Part shown: piece by piece, positions 1 through 7,413 of the stretch
How the letters are laid out: each line of letters opens with the position of its first letter
Position numbering within the stretch: the first letter of the stretch is position 1
DNA from: Comamonadaceae bacterium
Lineage (GTDB): Bacteria; Pseudomonadota; Gammaproteobacteria; Burkholderiales; Burkholderiaceae
Assembly: GCA_947505995.1 (NCBI GenBank)
Contig: CANNNB010000076.1
Span: 1-9,687, forward strand
DNA: 9,687 nt
Direction: 5' to 3'
Made by a program: the position numbers and the translations under genes
The notes under the pieces: model-generated
Told to the model about the DNA's origin: nothing
The model's input: only the letters and a program-made list of their open reading frames with translations
The model's database searches: none

Positions 1-129
1 CCAGCCAACTGATTTGTCTTGTCCGGGGGTGCACTCTGTAAATCGGTTGGCAGACAGCGCTGCTTCAATTTCTGGTACGGTAGCGTTCCAGTTGGGCCCA
101 ATTCGGTAGGCCATCACATTTTTAAACAC
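1..129 (-). CDS. rdgC: Recombination-associated protein RdgC, N-terminal part (cut by window edge)
   Basis: The minus strand encodes VFKNVMAYRIGPNW..., then a segment ending FTECTPGQDKSVGW at base 1, where the window cuts the gene after 43 codons. This matches the start of RdgC proteins, which carry a (W)FKN-hydrophobic-YR opening and a conserved K-[SM]-GW motif about 40 residues in (E. coli RdgC has FKNLMVYRL and later a MGW). RdgC is a ring-shaped, nucleoid-associated DNA-binding dimer that restrains RecA activity. I chose the GTG at 127-129 because AAAGGA lies five bases upstream and translation then begins at the family's usual FKN. An in-frame ATG at 154-156 would add nine residues (MSKDIQRNF) but has no Shine-Dalgarno sequence. 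The gene is short here only because of the window boundary. Identification is confident; the start is moderately sure. Confidence 0.9.
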   Translation of the reverse strand, partial: MFKNVMAYRIGPNWNATVPEIEAALSANRFTECTPGQDKSVGW

Positions 130-134
130 AAAAT

Positions 135-140
135 TCCTTT
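135..140 (-). promoter_or_regulatory. Ribosome binding site deciding the rdgC start
   Basis: The minus strand reads AAAGGA, then five bases, then GTG at 127-129. This is the only good Shine-Dalgarno match near the rdgC start region, and it favours the GTG over the upstream ATG at 154-156. Confidence 0.6.
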
Positions 141-148
141 GGATATCC

Positions 149-165
149 TTTGACATTGCGTCAAA
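149..165. repeat. Short perfect palindrome upstream of rdgC
   Basis: TTTGAC (149-154), a five-base centre ATTGC, and GTCAAA (160-165) form a perfect 6-bp inverted repeat. It lies about 20 bases upstream of the preferred rdgC GTG start and overlaps the alternative ATG. It could be a repressor operator or a small hairpin in the rdgC leader. It does not fit the CTG-N10-CAG form of a LexA box. A TATGAT hexamer further upstream could be a -10 element, but no convincing -35 accompanies it. Six-base arms can arise by chance. Confidence 0.25.
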
Positions 166-197
166 TCATCCGACATCATAGAGGATGCAGTTGGTTC

Positions 198-231
198 AAA
201 AATGTGGGTCAGAACAGATCTTCAAATGACC
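198..231 (-). terminator. Possible weak terminator after dctM
   Basis: On the minus strand, downstream of the dctM stop, GGTCA pairs with TGACC (forward 227-231 and 207-211), with a possible inner GAA/TTC pairing. CACA and five T residues follow. The stem is short and the T run starts four bases after it, so this is a weak candidate. The 116-bp gap between dctM and rdgC (130-245) otherwise shows only the rdgC leader elements. Confidence 0.3.
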
Positions 232-245
232 TTCGCAACACTTGC

Positions 246-1547
246 TCAAAGCTTCATCTGCTGAGGCATCCAAGTGACAATGCCAGGGAAGAAATAAATC
301 AACAAGACAGCTACCACCATGAGGAAGAACATGGGCAATGTGGCTTTGGCAATCCAGAGCAAATCTCTGCCAGTCATGCCCTGCAGAACGAAGAGGTTAA
401 ATCCGACAGGCGGCGTTATTTGCGCCATCTCAACCACCAAGACAATGAAAATGCCAAACCACAAAGGATCGATACCCGCCTTTTGAACGGTGGGCATGAT
501 GACCCCCATGGTAAGGACCACCATGGAGATGCCATCTAGAAAACAACCCAGCACAACGTAAAAAACGGTCAGCGCCAAAATGAGTTCGAATTGACTCAGG
601 CCAAGTGTTGCAATCCATTCAGCCAAATGCCTTGGAAGGCCAATGTAGCCCATCGACAAAGTTAAGAAGGAGGCACCGGCCAAAATCAGGGCAATCATGC
701 AGTAAAGCCGAGTTGCACCCATCAAAGATTCTTTGAAACTAGGCCAGTTGAGCGAGCCTTGAACCGCAGACAAAACCATGGCGCCAACCACCCCTACAGC
801 GGCCGCTTCGGTGGCAGTTGCAATGCCTGCATAAATGGAGCCGAGTACCGCAGCGATGAGACAAACAACAGGAATTAAGCTGCCGGATTCGCGAACTTTT
901 TCCATGAAGGTGTAGTGGCGATCATTGGCGGGAACTTGTTCCGGGTGGCGCAAAGCCCAGTAAATGATGTAGCCAGAAAACAAGCAAGCCAACATCAGGC
1001 CAGGCAAGACGCCTGCAATGAAAAGTTTGGCAATTGAAACATCGGCAGTCACGCCATACACGATCATGATGATGGATGGCGGAATGAGCAATCCAAGGGT
1101 GCCTGCCCCAGCCAAGGTGCCTATGACCATGTTGTCTGGATAACCTCTCTTAGAGAGTTCGGGCAATGTCATTTTGCCAATGGTGGCGCAAGTGGCTGCC
1201 GATGATCCCGAGACAGCTGCAAAAATGGTGCAACCAGCGACGTTGGTGTGAAGCAATCGCCCAGGAAGCGCCTGCAACCAGGGTGCTAAGCCTTTGAACA
1301 TGTCTTGGCTGAGGCGAGTTCTAAAAAGAATCTCACCCATCCAAATGAACAAGGGCAAGGCTGTGAGAGTCCAGCTGGACGAAGAGCCCCAGATGGTGAC
1401 CGACATGGCATCGCCTGCAGGACGGCTGCTGAACAATTGCATGCCAATCCAAGCAACACCTGACAAAGACAGGCCGATCCAAACACCGCTGCCTAAAATG
1501 ACAAAAAGCGTGACAACCAGCAAGGCTGTGATGAGAAGATCATTCAT
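246..1547 (-). CDS. dctM: TRAP transporter large permease subunit (DctM family)
   Basis: This 433-residue, highly hydrophobic protein is the main translocation subunit of a TRAP transporter in the inner membrane. It uses an ion gradient (usually Na+) to import a solute delivered by the periplasmic binding protein. Family motifs are visible: SGSSAATCATIG at about 113-124, the IPPS loop at 155-158 within GTLGLLIPPSIIMIVYG, ATEAAAVGV near 245-253, FLDG at 336-339, and ITPPVGFNLFV at 377-387. About a dozen membrane segments are expected, and the length is normal for the family. I start it at the ATG at 1545-1547 (MNDLLITALL), two bases after the dctQ stop. The upstream in-frame extension is charged and overlaps dctQ. 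The tight spacing and lack of a strong Shine-Dalgarno sequence suggest translational coupling to dctQ. The substrate is inferred from the neighbouring 5-oxoprolinase to be pyroglutamate. Confidence 0.95.
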   Translation of the reverse strand: MNDLLITALLVVTLFVILGSGVWIGLSLSGVAWIGMQLFSSRPAGDAMSVTIWGSSSSWTLTALPLFIWMGEILFRTRLSQDMFKGLAPWLQALPGRLLHTNVAGCTIFAAVSGSSAATCATIGKMTLPELSKRGYPDNMVIGTLAGAGTLGLLIPPSIIMIVYGVTADVSIAKLFIAGVLPGLMLACLFSGYIIYWALRHPEQVPANDRHYTFMEKVRESGSLIPVVCLIAAVLGSIYAGIATATEAAAVGVVGAMVLSAVQGSLNWPSFKESLMGATRLYCMIALILAGASFLTLSMGYIGLPRHLAEWIATLGLSQFELILALTVFYVVLGCFLDGISMVVLTMGVIMPTVQKAGIDPLWFGIFIVLVVEMAQITPPVGFNLFVLQGMTGRDLLWIAKATLPMFFLMVVAVLLIYFFPGIVTWMPQQMKL

Positions 1548-1549
1548 GT

Positions 1550-2059
1550 TTATTCGTTGTGAAGCGCTGAATCTGAATGGGCAGATTCTCGTTTGCCTAA
1601 GCACTCCAAGATGAACTCATCTATAAAGGCCAGCGCCAATACCAGAGTGCCAAGCGCCATGGCAATTTGTGGAATCCACAAAGGTGTTGCATCGTTGCTT
1701 GTAGAAATATCGTGAAATGTGTAAGACTGCCAAGAAAGTCGCACGCTGTAGTAGGCCAATAAAGAAGAAAGCAGGGTGGCCATGGCCAGTGTCCACAATT
1801 CGATGCCTTTGAGCCAGCCACCTTGAAAGCGACTGATTAAAACAGTGACGCGAATGTGTTCTCCACGCTTGAGCGTGTGAGCGAGTGCTAAAAACCCACT
1901 GGCAGCCATGCAGTAGCCAGCGTAGGCATCGGTGCCTCTAATGTGAAAATTAAATTCACGCCCAATGATGGAAAGCAAAACCATCACCAGCATGGCGCAC
2001 ATGAAAAGCGCCGCCAAGGCGGCGGCGCTGTCATAAATGCGGTTTAAAAAAACACGCAT
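1550..2059 (-). CDS. dctQ: TRAP transporter small permease subunit (DctQ family)
   Basis: This 169-residue protein with four predicted membrane helices is the small membrane subunit that pairs with DctM and helps dock the binding protein. Helices fall at about 11-32, 43-62, 83-105 and 127-150. Typical DctQ features are the conserved stretch GREF...DAYAGYCMAASGFLALAHTLKRGEHIRV between helices 1 and 2, and PLWIPQIAMALG before helix 4. I chose the ATG at 2057-2059 (MRVFLNRIYD), five bases past the dctP stop. A TTG at 2066-2068 overlaps that stop and would add three residues. Neither has a clear Shine-Dalgarno sequence, so re-initiation after dctP is likely. The dctP-dctQ-dctM order is the usual TRAP operon layout. 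Confidence 0.93.
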   Translation of the reverse strand: MRVFLNRIYDSAAALAALFMCAMLVMVLLSIIGREFNFHIRGTDAYAGYCMAASGFLALAHTLKRGEHIRVTVLISRFQGGWLKGIELWTLAMATLLSSLLAYYSVRLSWQSYTFHDISTSNDATPLWIPQIAMALGTLVLALAFIDEFILECLGKRESAHSDSALHNE

Positions 2060-2064
2060 TTCTA

Positions 2065-3048
2065 TCAAGGCTTGTTATAAGCATCAACCAAGGCTTTGCC
2101 CTCGGAACCTGCTTTATCAAGCCATTCCTTCAACATCACATCACCGACTTTTTTCATGTCCGCTTTGAGCTGAGCTGACGGCGCCACAATGTTCATGCCG
2201 TTTTTCTTGAGCAAGTCAAGGTATTCGCCGTTTTTAGCTTGTGATACTTTCCAGCCGCGAGCATCGGCATCTGCGCCGGCCTTCAAGACCGCTTGTTTGG
2301 TGCTTGCATCGAGGGCATCAAAGGCAGCTTTGTTCATGATGACTGCATTTTTAGGAAGCCAAGCTTGAGTGTCGTAAAAGTACTTGATGTGCTCATAAGT
2401 CTTGCTGTCATAGCCTGTTGAGCCAGACGACATGTAGCTTTCAACTACGCCAGTGGCCATGGCTTGAGACAACTCAGCAGCTTGAACCGTCACGGGTTGA
2501 GCACCCACTAATTCTGCAATGCGTGCTGTAGAGGGGCTGTAGGCACGCCACTTCACCCCTTTCAAATCGGCAGCAGAGGAAATAGGTTTTTTGACAAAGA
2601 TGCCCTGAGGTGGCCAGGCCACCGCATACAGCAGCATCATGCCTTGCTCACTCAACTTCTTCTCGAGGAAAGGACGTTGAACTTTGTAGAGTTTGAATGA
2701 TTCTTCGTAGCTATCGGCCAAGAAAGGCAGGCCGTCTGCACCAAACAATTGCCATTCGTTTTGAAAATTGGCCAGCAAAATTTCACCAATTTGAGCCTGA
2801 CCACCTTGAACAGCGCGCTTGATCTCTGGGGCTTTGAACAGTGATGCATTGGCGTGAACCGTGATTTTCAGCTTGCCACTGGAAGCCTTGTCGACTTCGT
2901 TGGCAAATTGAACCAAGTTCTCAGTGTGGAAATTGTTGGCAGGGTATGCCGCTGGCAAGTCCCACTTGGTTTGGGCTTGGGCAGATGTCAAGCCTGAAAA
3001 GGCAATGACAGCTGTGACCAGTGCCAGCGAAAGATGACGTCTTTTCAT
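2065..3048 (-). CDS. dctP: TRAP transporter periplasmic solute-binding protein (DctP family), probable pyroglutamate receptor
   Basis: This 327-residue secreted protein captures the substrate in the periplasm and hands it to DctQM. A Sec signal peptide is plain: MKRRH, a hydrophobic core to about residue 20, and a likely cut after SAQA (residue 25). The mature part begins TKWDLPAAYPANNFHTENLVQFANEV, as in DctP-family receptors. GVKWRAYSPSTARIAEL contains Arg168, at the position of the family's conserved carboxylate-binding arginine. AWPPQG at 144-149 and ELSQAMATGVVESY at 192-205 also fit the fold. The ATG has a GGAG Shine-Dalgarno core five bases upstream. It is the first gene of the operon and is divergent from a 5-oxoprolinase. 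Bordetella pertussis DctP6 and DctP7 are TRAP receptors known to bind pyroglutamate, so that ligand is a reasonable inference. Other carboxylates remain possible. Confidence 0.94.
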   Translation of the reverse strand: MKRRHLSLALVTAVIAFSGLTSAQAQTKWDLPAAYPANNFHTENLVQFANEVDKASSGKLKITVHANASLFKAPEIKRAVQGGQAQIGEILLANFQNEWQLFGADGLPFLADSYEESFKLYKVQRPFLEKKLSEQGMMLLYAVAWPPQGIFVKKPISSAADLKGVKWRAYSPSTARIAELVGAQPVTVQAAELSQAMATGVVESYMSSGSTGYDSKTYEHIKYFYDTQAWLPKNAVIMNKAAFDALDASTKQAVLKAGADADARGWKVSQAKNGEYLDLLKKNGMNIVAPSAQLKADMKKVGDVMLKEWLDKAGSEGKALVDAYNKP

Positions 3049-3089
3049 ATGAACTCCGTTGAGTAAAAAAAGTTGAAGTGCGCTGCAAG

Positions 3090-3095
3090 ATTATC
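3090..3095 (-). promoter_or_regulatory. Possible -10 element for the dctPQM operon
   Basis: The minus strand reads GATAAT here (5 of 6 matches to TATAAT), which would put the transcript start about 35 bases before the dctP ATG. The region where a -35 should sit (about 3112-3118) has no good TTGACA match, so a regulator may be needed, or this may not be the promoter. Confidence 0.3.
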
Positions 3096-3123
3096 ATTGT
3101 CTGCAAAGAAAATACAGTCCAAT

Positions 3124-3151
3124 TTGACCGCCGTGCAATGCAGATTACAAA
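3124..3151 (+). promoter_or_regulatory. Candidate sigma-70 promoter for the 5-oxoprolinase gene
   Basis: TTGACC (3124-3129, 5 of 6 matches to the -35 consensus) is followed after 16 bases by TACAAA (3146-3151, 4 of 6 matches to the -10). Transcription would start near 3158, leaving a leader of about 85 nt before the ATG at 3245. The -10 lies inside the palindrome at 3141-3161, consistent with repression at this site. Confidence 0.4.
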
Positions 3152-3161
3152 GTGTAGTCTG
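3141..3161. promoter_or_regulatory. Imperfect palindrome, candidate operator in the divergent spacer
   Basis: CAGATTACA and TGTAGTCTG flank a three-base centre AAG. The arms are complementary at eight of nine positions. The site covers the candidate -10 of the plus-strand gene and lies about 60-80 bases upstream of the likely dctP transcript start. A regulator here could repress the enzyme gene and act on the transporter operon. The size and symmetry suit a dimeric regulator such as a GntR or LysR type, but no regulator gene is in the window and the family cannot be told from the site. Confidence 0.4.
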
Positions 3162-3231
3162 AAAGGCTTAATATCTTGGCTCATTCAATGCTGGAGCGCA
3201 TAGGGAAAACGCTGAAGCTAGTACGGGACAT

Positions 3232-3237
3232 AAAGGA
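3232..3237 (+). promoter_or_regulatory. Ribosome binding site deciding the 5-oxoprolinase start
   Basis: AAAGGA lies seven bases before the ATG at 3245-3247. Earlier in-frame starts (TTG at 3176, ATG at 3188) have no comparable site, so translation most likely begins at 3245. Confidence 0.65.
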
Positions 3238-3244
3238 AATACCA

Positions 3245-6200
3245 ATGGCGAGCTTACCGTCTAGAAACATGTGGCAATTTTGGATTGATCGAGGGGGCAC
3301 TTTCACCGACATTGTTGGCAAGCGACCGGATGGCAGTTTGGTCACGCACAAGCTTTTGTCTGAAAATCCAGATCAGTACAAAGATGCCGCGGTGGCTGGC
3401 ATTCGGCAATTGCTTGGTTTGAATGCCCAAGAGACGGTTAGCCCCAAATTGGTGAGCTGCGTCAAGATGGGCACCACGGTGGCTACCAATGCACTGTTGG
3501 AACGAAAAGGTGAGCGTACTTTATTGGTCACCACCCGCGGCTTTCGAGATGCATTGCGCATTGCCTACCAAAACCGTCCCCGTTTGTTTGATCGGCATAT
3601 CGTTCTACCCGAGTTGCTTTACAGTAAAGTGGTAGAGGCACAAGAACGGATGTCATCGGTAGGTGAAGTGATTGAGCCCTTGAATGTCGATCATTTGCGC
3701 AGCCAGATGCAAGCGCAATTTGACGCAGGCATTCGCAGTGTGGCCATTGTGTTCATGCATGCCTATCGGTATCAACAACACGAAGTTCTGGCCGCAGACC
3801 TAGCACGTCAAATTGGTTTTACCCAAATTAGCACATCTCACCAAACCAGCCCACTGATGAAGTTTGTAAGCCGCGGTGACACCACGGTGGTTGATGCTTA
3901 TCTCTCTCCCATTCTGCGCCGCTACGTAGACCAGGTAGCCCATGAAATGCCTGGTGTCAAGTTGATGTTCATGCAGTCTTCTGGTGGCCTCACAGATGCG
4001 CATGCCTTTGCAGGCAAGGACGCCATTTTGAGTGGTCCTGCAGGTGGCATTGTGGGCATGGCCCGAACGGCAGAAGGCGCAGGTCACAACAAAGTGATTG
4101 GCTTTGACATGGGCGGCACCTCTACCGATGTGTCGCACTATGCAGGTCAATTTGAGCGTGAGTTTGAAACCCAAGTGGCGGGCATTCGCATGCGCGCGCC
4201 CATGATGAGCATTCACACGGTGGCGGCTGGCGGTGGATCTTTGCTTCAGTTTGATGGTGCCAGATTGCGCGTGGGACCTCAAAGCGCTGGCGCCAATCCA
4301 GGACCTGCCAGTTACAGACGTGGCGGCCCCTTGGCTGTGACGGATGCCAATGTGTTAGTGGGAAAAGTGCAGCCAGACTTTTTCCCAGCTGTCTTTGGAT
4401 CAGAGGGCAATCAAAGACTTGATGCACAAGCCGTCGCTGTTCAATTTGCAGCATTGTCTGAACAGATGAATCGATCACCTGAATCGATTGCCGATGGCTT
4501 TTTGCGCATTGCAGTTCAACAAATGGCCAACGCCATTAAGAAAATTTCGGTCGCCCGTGGCTATGACGTTACGCGCTATACCCTTCAATGCTTTGGCGGT
4601 GCAGGTGGTCAACATGCTTGCTTGGTAGCCGATGCCTTGGGCATGAAACAAGTTTATGTGCACCCCTTGGCGGGCGTCTTGTCGGCCTATGGCATGGGTT
4701 TGGCCGATCAAAGCCTTATGAGGGAGCAAGCCGTTGAGTTGCGTTTAACCCCAGAGGCCATGCCTTCTTTGTTAAGGCCTCTCAAAAGCTTAGGAGAGGC
4801 TGCTCGTGCGGCTTTGGCACAGCAAGCTTTGAGCGATGCCATTGAGGTGCATGAACGTGTGCATGTGCGTTATGAGGGCAGTGACTCTGCACTCATGGTT
4901 GCCATGGGTTCGTTGCTTGAAATTACACAAGGCTTTGAAGCAGCATATCGTCAACGTTTTGCATTTTTAATGACGGGCAAGGCCTTGATGGTCGAAGCGG
5001 TGTCTGTCGAAGCTGTCATTAATGGTGACACACCTGTTGAATTACCCAAGCCACTCAATTCACGGCGTGACGTGCCCAAGCGCGCTAATGTGCGAATGTT
5101 CACAGCCGGCTCTGATGGTGAGTCTCGTTGGTGGGACGCTGGCTTGTTCGTGCGTGAAGATTTGCGCATTGGTGATCAGATCTCAGGCCCTGCCATCATT
5201 GCTGAAAGAAATGCCACCACGGGGGTGGAGCCTGGTTGGCAAGCGCAGGTTACAGCCCTTGATCATTTGCTTTTGAATCGCATCGAAGCACGACAAACCA
5301 AACACGCTGCTGGCACCACGGTCGACCCCGTGTTGCTAGAAGTTTTCAATAATTTGTTCATGAACATTGCCGAGCAAATGGGCTTGCAACTTCAGAACAC
5401 CGCTTACTCAGTCAACATCAAAGAGCGTTTGGATTTTTCATGCGCCCTGTTCAGTGCCGAGGGCCATCTTATTGCCAATGCACCGCATATGCCTGTTCAT
5501 CTGGGCAGCATGGGTGAGAGCATCAAAACCGTCATTCGCGAAAACGCGGGAAGCATGCATCGCGGTGATGTGTATGTCCTCAATGATCCGTATCACGGCG
5601 GCACCCATTTGCCCGATGTGACGGTCATCACACCTGTGTTTTTAGAGGGTGCAATGCAACCCGAGTTCTATGTGGGCTCGCGCGGTCACCATGCTGACAT
5701 TGGTGGTACCACGCCCGGTTCTATGCCGCCGTTTTCCACCACCATTCAAGAAGAAGGTGTGCAAATCAACAACGTCAAGTTGGTGGCTAAAGGTGTTGTA
5801 CAAGAGCAGACCATGCTGGACCTGCTTTCAAGCGGCCAATACCCCAGTCGCAATCCGCAACAAAACATGGCCGACTTGCGTGCCCAACTTGCTGCCAATG
5901 AAAAAGGTGTGCAAGAGCTGCGCAAGATGGTCGATGAATTTGGATTAGAGGTGGTGCAGGCCTACATGGGCCATGTCCAAGACAACGCTGAAGAATCTGT
6001 GCGTCGCGTGATCACACGTTTGAAAGATGGTGCCTTCACTTTTCAGTTAGACAATGGTGCTCAAATTCAGGTTGCTGTTCGAGTGAATGTGCAAAGTCGA
6101 AGTGCAGAAATTGATTTCACCGGCACCAGCGCTCAGCAAAGCAACAACTTCAATGCCCCTACTGCAGTTTGCATGGCGGCAGTGCTCTATGTGTTTAGAA

Positions 6201-6886
6201 GTTTGGTCAACGATGACATTCCATTGAATGCAGGATGCTTGAAGCCTTTGAAAGTGATCATCCCGCCAGGTTGTATGCTCAATCCCAATTTCCCCGCTTC
6301 AGTGGTTGCGGGCAATGTAGAGACATCGAGTTGCATCACCAACGCCTTGTTTGGTGCTTTGGGTGTGATGGCAGGCAGTCAACCCACCATGAACAACTTC
6401 ACCTTTGGCAATGCCAAGTACCAATACTACGAAACCATTTCAGGCGGCAGTGGCGCTGGCGTGATGGTGGACGATGCAGGCAATGTGACTTCCGGTTTCA
6501 ATGGCACATCGGTGGTGCAAACGCACATGACCAATTCGCGTTTAACCGATCCGGAAATTTTAGAATTTAGATTTCCTGTTCGTCTGGAAAGTTATGCCTT
6601 GCGGGAGGGCTCAGGCGGCAAGGGGCAATGGACAGGTGGCATGGGCGGTGTGCGCTGCATTCGTTTTTTAGAACCCATGACGGCCAGCATCTTGTCTAAT
6701 GGCCGCCTATATCCCGCCTTTGGTGCTGCAGGCGGTGAGCCTGGTGCGCCAGGTATTAACCAAGTGCGACGAGTTGACGGCAGTGTCGAAGTGTTGAAGC
6801 ACATTGGTCAGGTAGAAATGTTACCGGGCGATGTGTTTGAAATTCACACGCCCGGTGGTGGTGGTTATGGCGCCCCAAAAGCATAA
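3245..6886 (+). CDS. 5-oxoprolinase (ATP-hydrolysing), fused HyuA-HyuB type
   Basis: This 1213-residue cytoplasmic enzyme resembles ATP-dependent 5-oxoprolinase (EC 3.5.2.9) over its whole length. That enzyme opens 5-oxo-L-proline (pyroglutamate) to L-glutamate, consuming ATP. The N-terminal half is HyuA-like: [11 protein letters not shown] near 12-22 and [16 protein letters not shown] near 286-301 are phosphate-binding motifs of the actin-like ATPase fold, followed by [11 protein letters not shown] and [11 protein letters not shown] near 542-552. The HyuB-like half begins near [11 protein letters not shown] (693) and has [18 protein letters not shown] (740-757), [14 protein letters not shown] (780-793) and [11 protein letters not shown] (811-821), ending in GGGGYG. 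Fusion of both halves in one chain, the [13 protein letters not shown] segment and the YEGSDSAL motif are as in eukaryotic OPLAH and favour oxoprolinase over two-subunit hydantoinase or acetone carboxylase. The start at 3245 has a good Shine-Dalgarno sequence. It is divergent from the TRAP operon and converges on comEA with a 30-bp gap. No frameshift is seen. Confidence 0.92.
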   Translation: MASLPSRNMWQFWIDRGGTFTDIVGKRPDGSLVTHKLLSENPDQYKDAAVAGIRQLLGLNAQETVSPKLVSCVKMGTTVATNALLERKGERTLLVTTRGFRDALRIAYQNRPRLFDRHIVLPELLYSKVVEAQERMSSVGEVIEPLNVDHLRSQMQAQFDAGIRSVAIVFMHAYRYQQHEVLAADLARQIGFTQISTSHQTSPLMKFVSRGDTTVVDAYLSPILRRYVDQVAHEMPGVKLMFMQSSGGLTDAHAFAGKDAILSGPAGGIVGMARTAEGAGHNKVIGFDMGGTSTDVSHYAGQFEREFETQVAGIRMRAPMMSIHTVAAGGGSLLQFDGARLRVGPQSAGANPGPASYRRGGPLAVTDANVLVGKVQPDFFPAVFGSEGNQRLDAQAVAVQFAALSEQMNRSPESIADGFLRIAVQQMANAIKKISVARGYDVTRYTLQCFGGAGGQHACLVADALGMKQVYVHPLAGVLSAYGMGLADQSLMREQAVELRLTPEAMPSLLRPLKSLGEAARAALAQQALSDAIEVHERVHVRYEGSDSALMVAMGSLLEITQGFEAAYRQRFAFLMTGKALMVEAVSVEAVINGDTPVELPKPLNSRRDVPKRANVRMFTAGSDGESRWWDAGLFVREDLRIGDQISGPAIIAERNATTGVEPGWQAQVTALDHLLLNRIEARQTKHAAGTTVDPVLLEVFNNLFMNIAEQMGLQLQNTAYSVNIKERLDFSCALFSAEGHLIANAPHMPVHLGSMGESIKTVIRENAGSMHRGDVYVLNDPYHGGTHLPDVTVITPVFLEGAMQPEFYVGSRGHHADIGGTTPGSMPPFSTTIQEEGVQINNVKLVAKGVVQEQTMLDLLSSGQYPSRNPQQNMADLRAQLAANEKGVQELRKMVDEFGLEVVQAYMGHVQDNAEESVRRVITRLKDGAFTFQLDNGAQIQVAVRVNVQSRSAEIDFTGTSAQQSNNFNAPTAVCMAAVLYVFRSLVNDDIPLNAGCLKPLKVIIPPGCMLNPNFPASVVAGNVETSSCITNALFGALGVMAGSQPTMNNFTFGNAKYQYYETISGGSGAGVMVDDAGNVTSGFNGTSVVQTHMTNSRLTDPEILEFRFPVRLESYALREGSGGKGQWTGGMGGVRCIRFLEPMTASILSNGRLYPAFGAAGGEPGAPGINQVRRVDGSVEVLKHIGQVEMLPGDVFEIHTPGGGGYGAPKA

Positions 6887-6916
6887 AGTCGCCAACTTTT
6901 GAGGCGGGCTGTCAGC

Positions 6917-7243
6917 TTAAGATTTGCCTGACTTGGGTTTGTCGGTATTCACAAGCTTAGCGGGCTCGCTGGTGCCGCCTTGATACCCCGAGCCATTGAC
7001 GGTTAGCCCTTGCGCAGAAAATTTGGCTGAGCTTTTTTCGCCCATGCCGTTGACGCGGTGCATGAGATCGGGCCAGTCTTTGAAGTTGCCTTTGTTGCGC
7101 TCTTTCAAAATTTTGCCAGACAGCGATGGCCCAATGCCTTTGATGCCATCAAGTTCAGCCGCATTGGCTTTGTTGACATCGACAGCGGCAAAACTGGCCA
7201 AAGAAAACAGCAAGGCTGTGAGGGTTAAGATTTTTTTCAACAT
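6917..7243 (-). CDS. comEA: ComEA-like secreted helix-hairpin-helix DNA-binding protein
   Basis: This 108-residue protein has a Sec signal peptide (MLKK, hydrophobic to about residue 19, likely cut after SFA) followed directly by VDVNKANAAELDGIKGIGP, the hallmark start of a ComEA-type helix-hairpin-helix pair. The first hairpin is LDGIKGIGPSLSGKIL (31-46) and the second is around VNGMGEKSSAKF (64-75). The tail of about 25 residues is polar and probably disordered. Short proteins of this type in Gram-negative bacteria bind double-stranded DNA in the periplasm and help pull it in during natural transformation. An AGGA Shine-Dalgarno sequence sits seven bases before the ATG. The gene lies downstream of lapB and converges on the oxoprolinase gene. 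The fold is certain; a role in competence in this organism is inferred. Confidence 0.9.
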   Translation of the reverse strand: MLKKILTLTALLFSLASFAAVDVNKANAAELDGIKGIGPSLSGKILKERNKGNFKDWPDLMHRVNGMGEKSSAKFSAQGLTVNGSGYQGGTSEPAKLVNTDKPKSGKS

Positions 7244-7261
7244 GTTTAATTCCTAAAGATC

Positions 7262-7282
7262 GCATTACCCCGGCGGTAATGC
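7262..7282. repeat. Perfect 8-bp inverted repeat just before comEA
   Basis: GCATTACC (7262-7269) and GGTAATGC (7275-7282) form a perfect 8-bp stem with a five-base loop, CCGGC on the plus strand. On the comEA strand it ends about 6 bases before the Shine-Dalgarno region. No T run follows on either strand, so it is not a standard intrinsic terminator. It may be an operator or a leader hairpin affecting comEA. Confidence 0.45.
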
Positions 7283-7314
7283 AAGCTCGATTCAACTGCT
7301 GAATGCTCTTGAGA

Positions 7315-7354
7315 AGTGCAGTTTGCAACACAAGGACAGGGTATGCAATGCACT
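7315..7354. repeat. Imperfect stem-loop in the lapB-comEA gap
   Basis: AGTGCA-GT-TTGCA (7315-7327) can pair with TGCAA-TGCACT (7344-7354): 11 base pairs with a two-base bulge around a 16-base loop. It lies in the 170-bp gap between lapB and comEA (7244-7413), where I see no tRNA, convincing small gene or clear promoter. No T run follows it on either strand. Whether it forms in RNA is unknown. Confidence 0.3.
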
Positions 7355-7413
7355 GAAAGTTTGCGACCAGTTGGTGTTGGCTGTTTGCAGCTTTGTCGCG
7401 GCTTTGGTGATAC

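Noticed and set aside
150..539. Plus-strand open frame of 129 codons opposite the end of dctM
   Set aside because: It lies antisense to a clear DctM family gene, is rich in His, Asn and Gln with no recognisable domain, and lacks a plausible start region.
3100..3120. Possible sigma-54 promoter upstream of dctP (TTGGAC ... TTTGCA on the minus strand)
   Set aside because: The GG and GC pairs are separated by 14 bases instead of the required 10, so it does not fit a -24/-12 promoter.
3245..6886. Reading the large gene as acetone carboxylase or as an N-methylhydantoinase subunit fusion
   Set aside because: The single-chain fusion, the [10 protein letters not shown] segment near the N terminus and the YEGSDSAL motif follow 5-oxoprolinase more closely than the separate-subunit relatives.
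6890..6906. Small hairpin CGCC ... GGCG between the converging oxoprolinase and comEA genes
   Set aside because: The stem is only four base pairs with a nine-base loop and no proper T run. It is too weak to call as a terminator, although some terminator for the convergent pair would be expected here.
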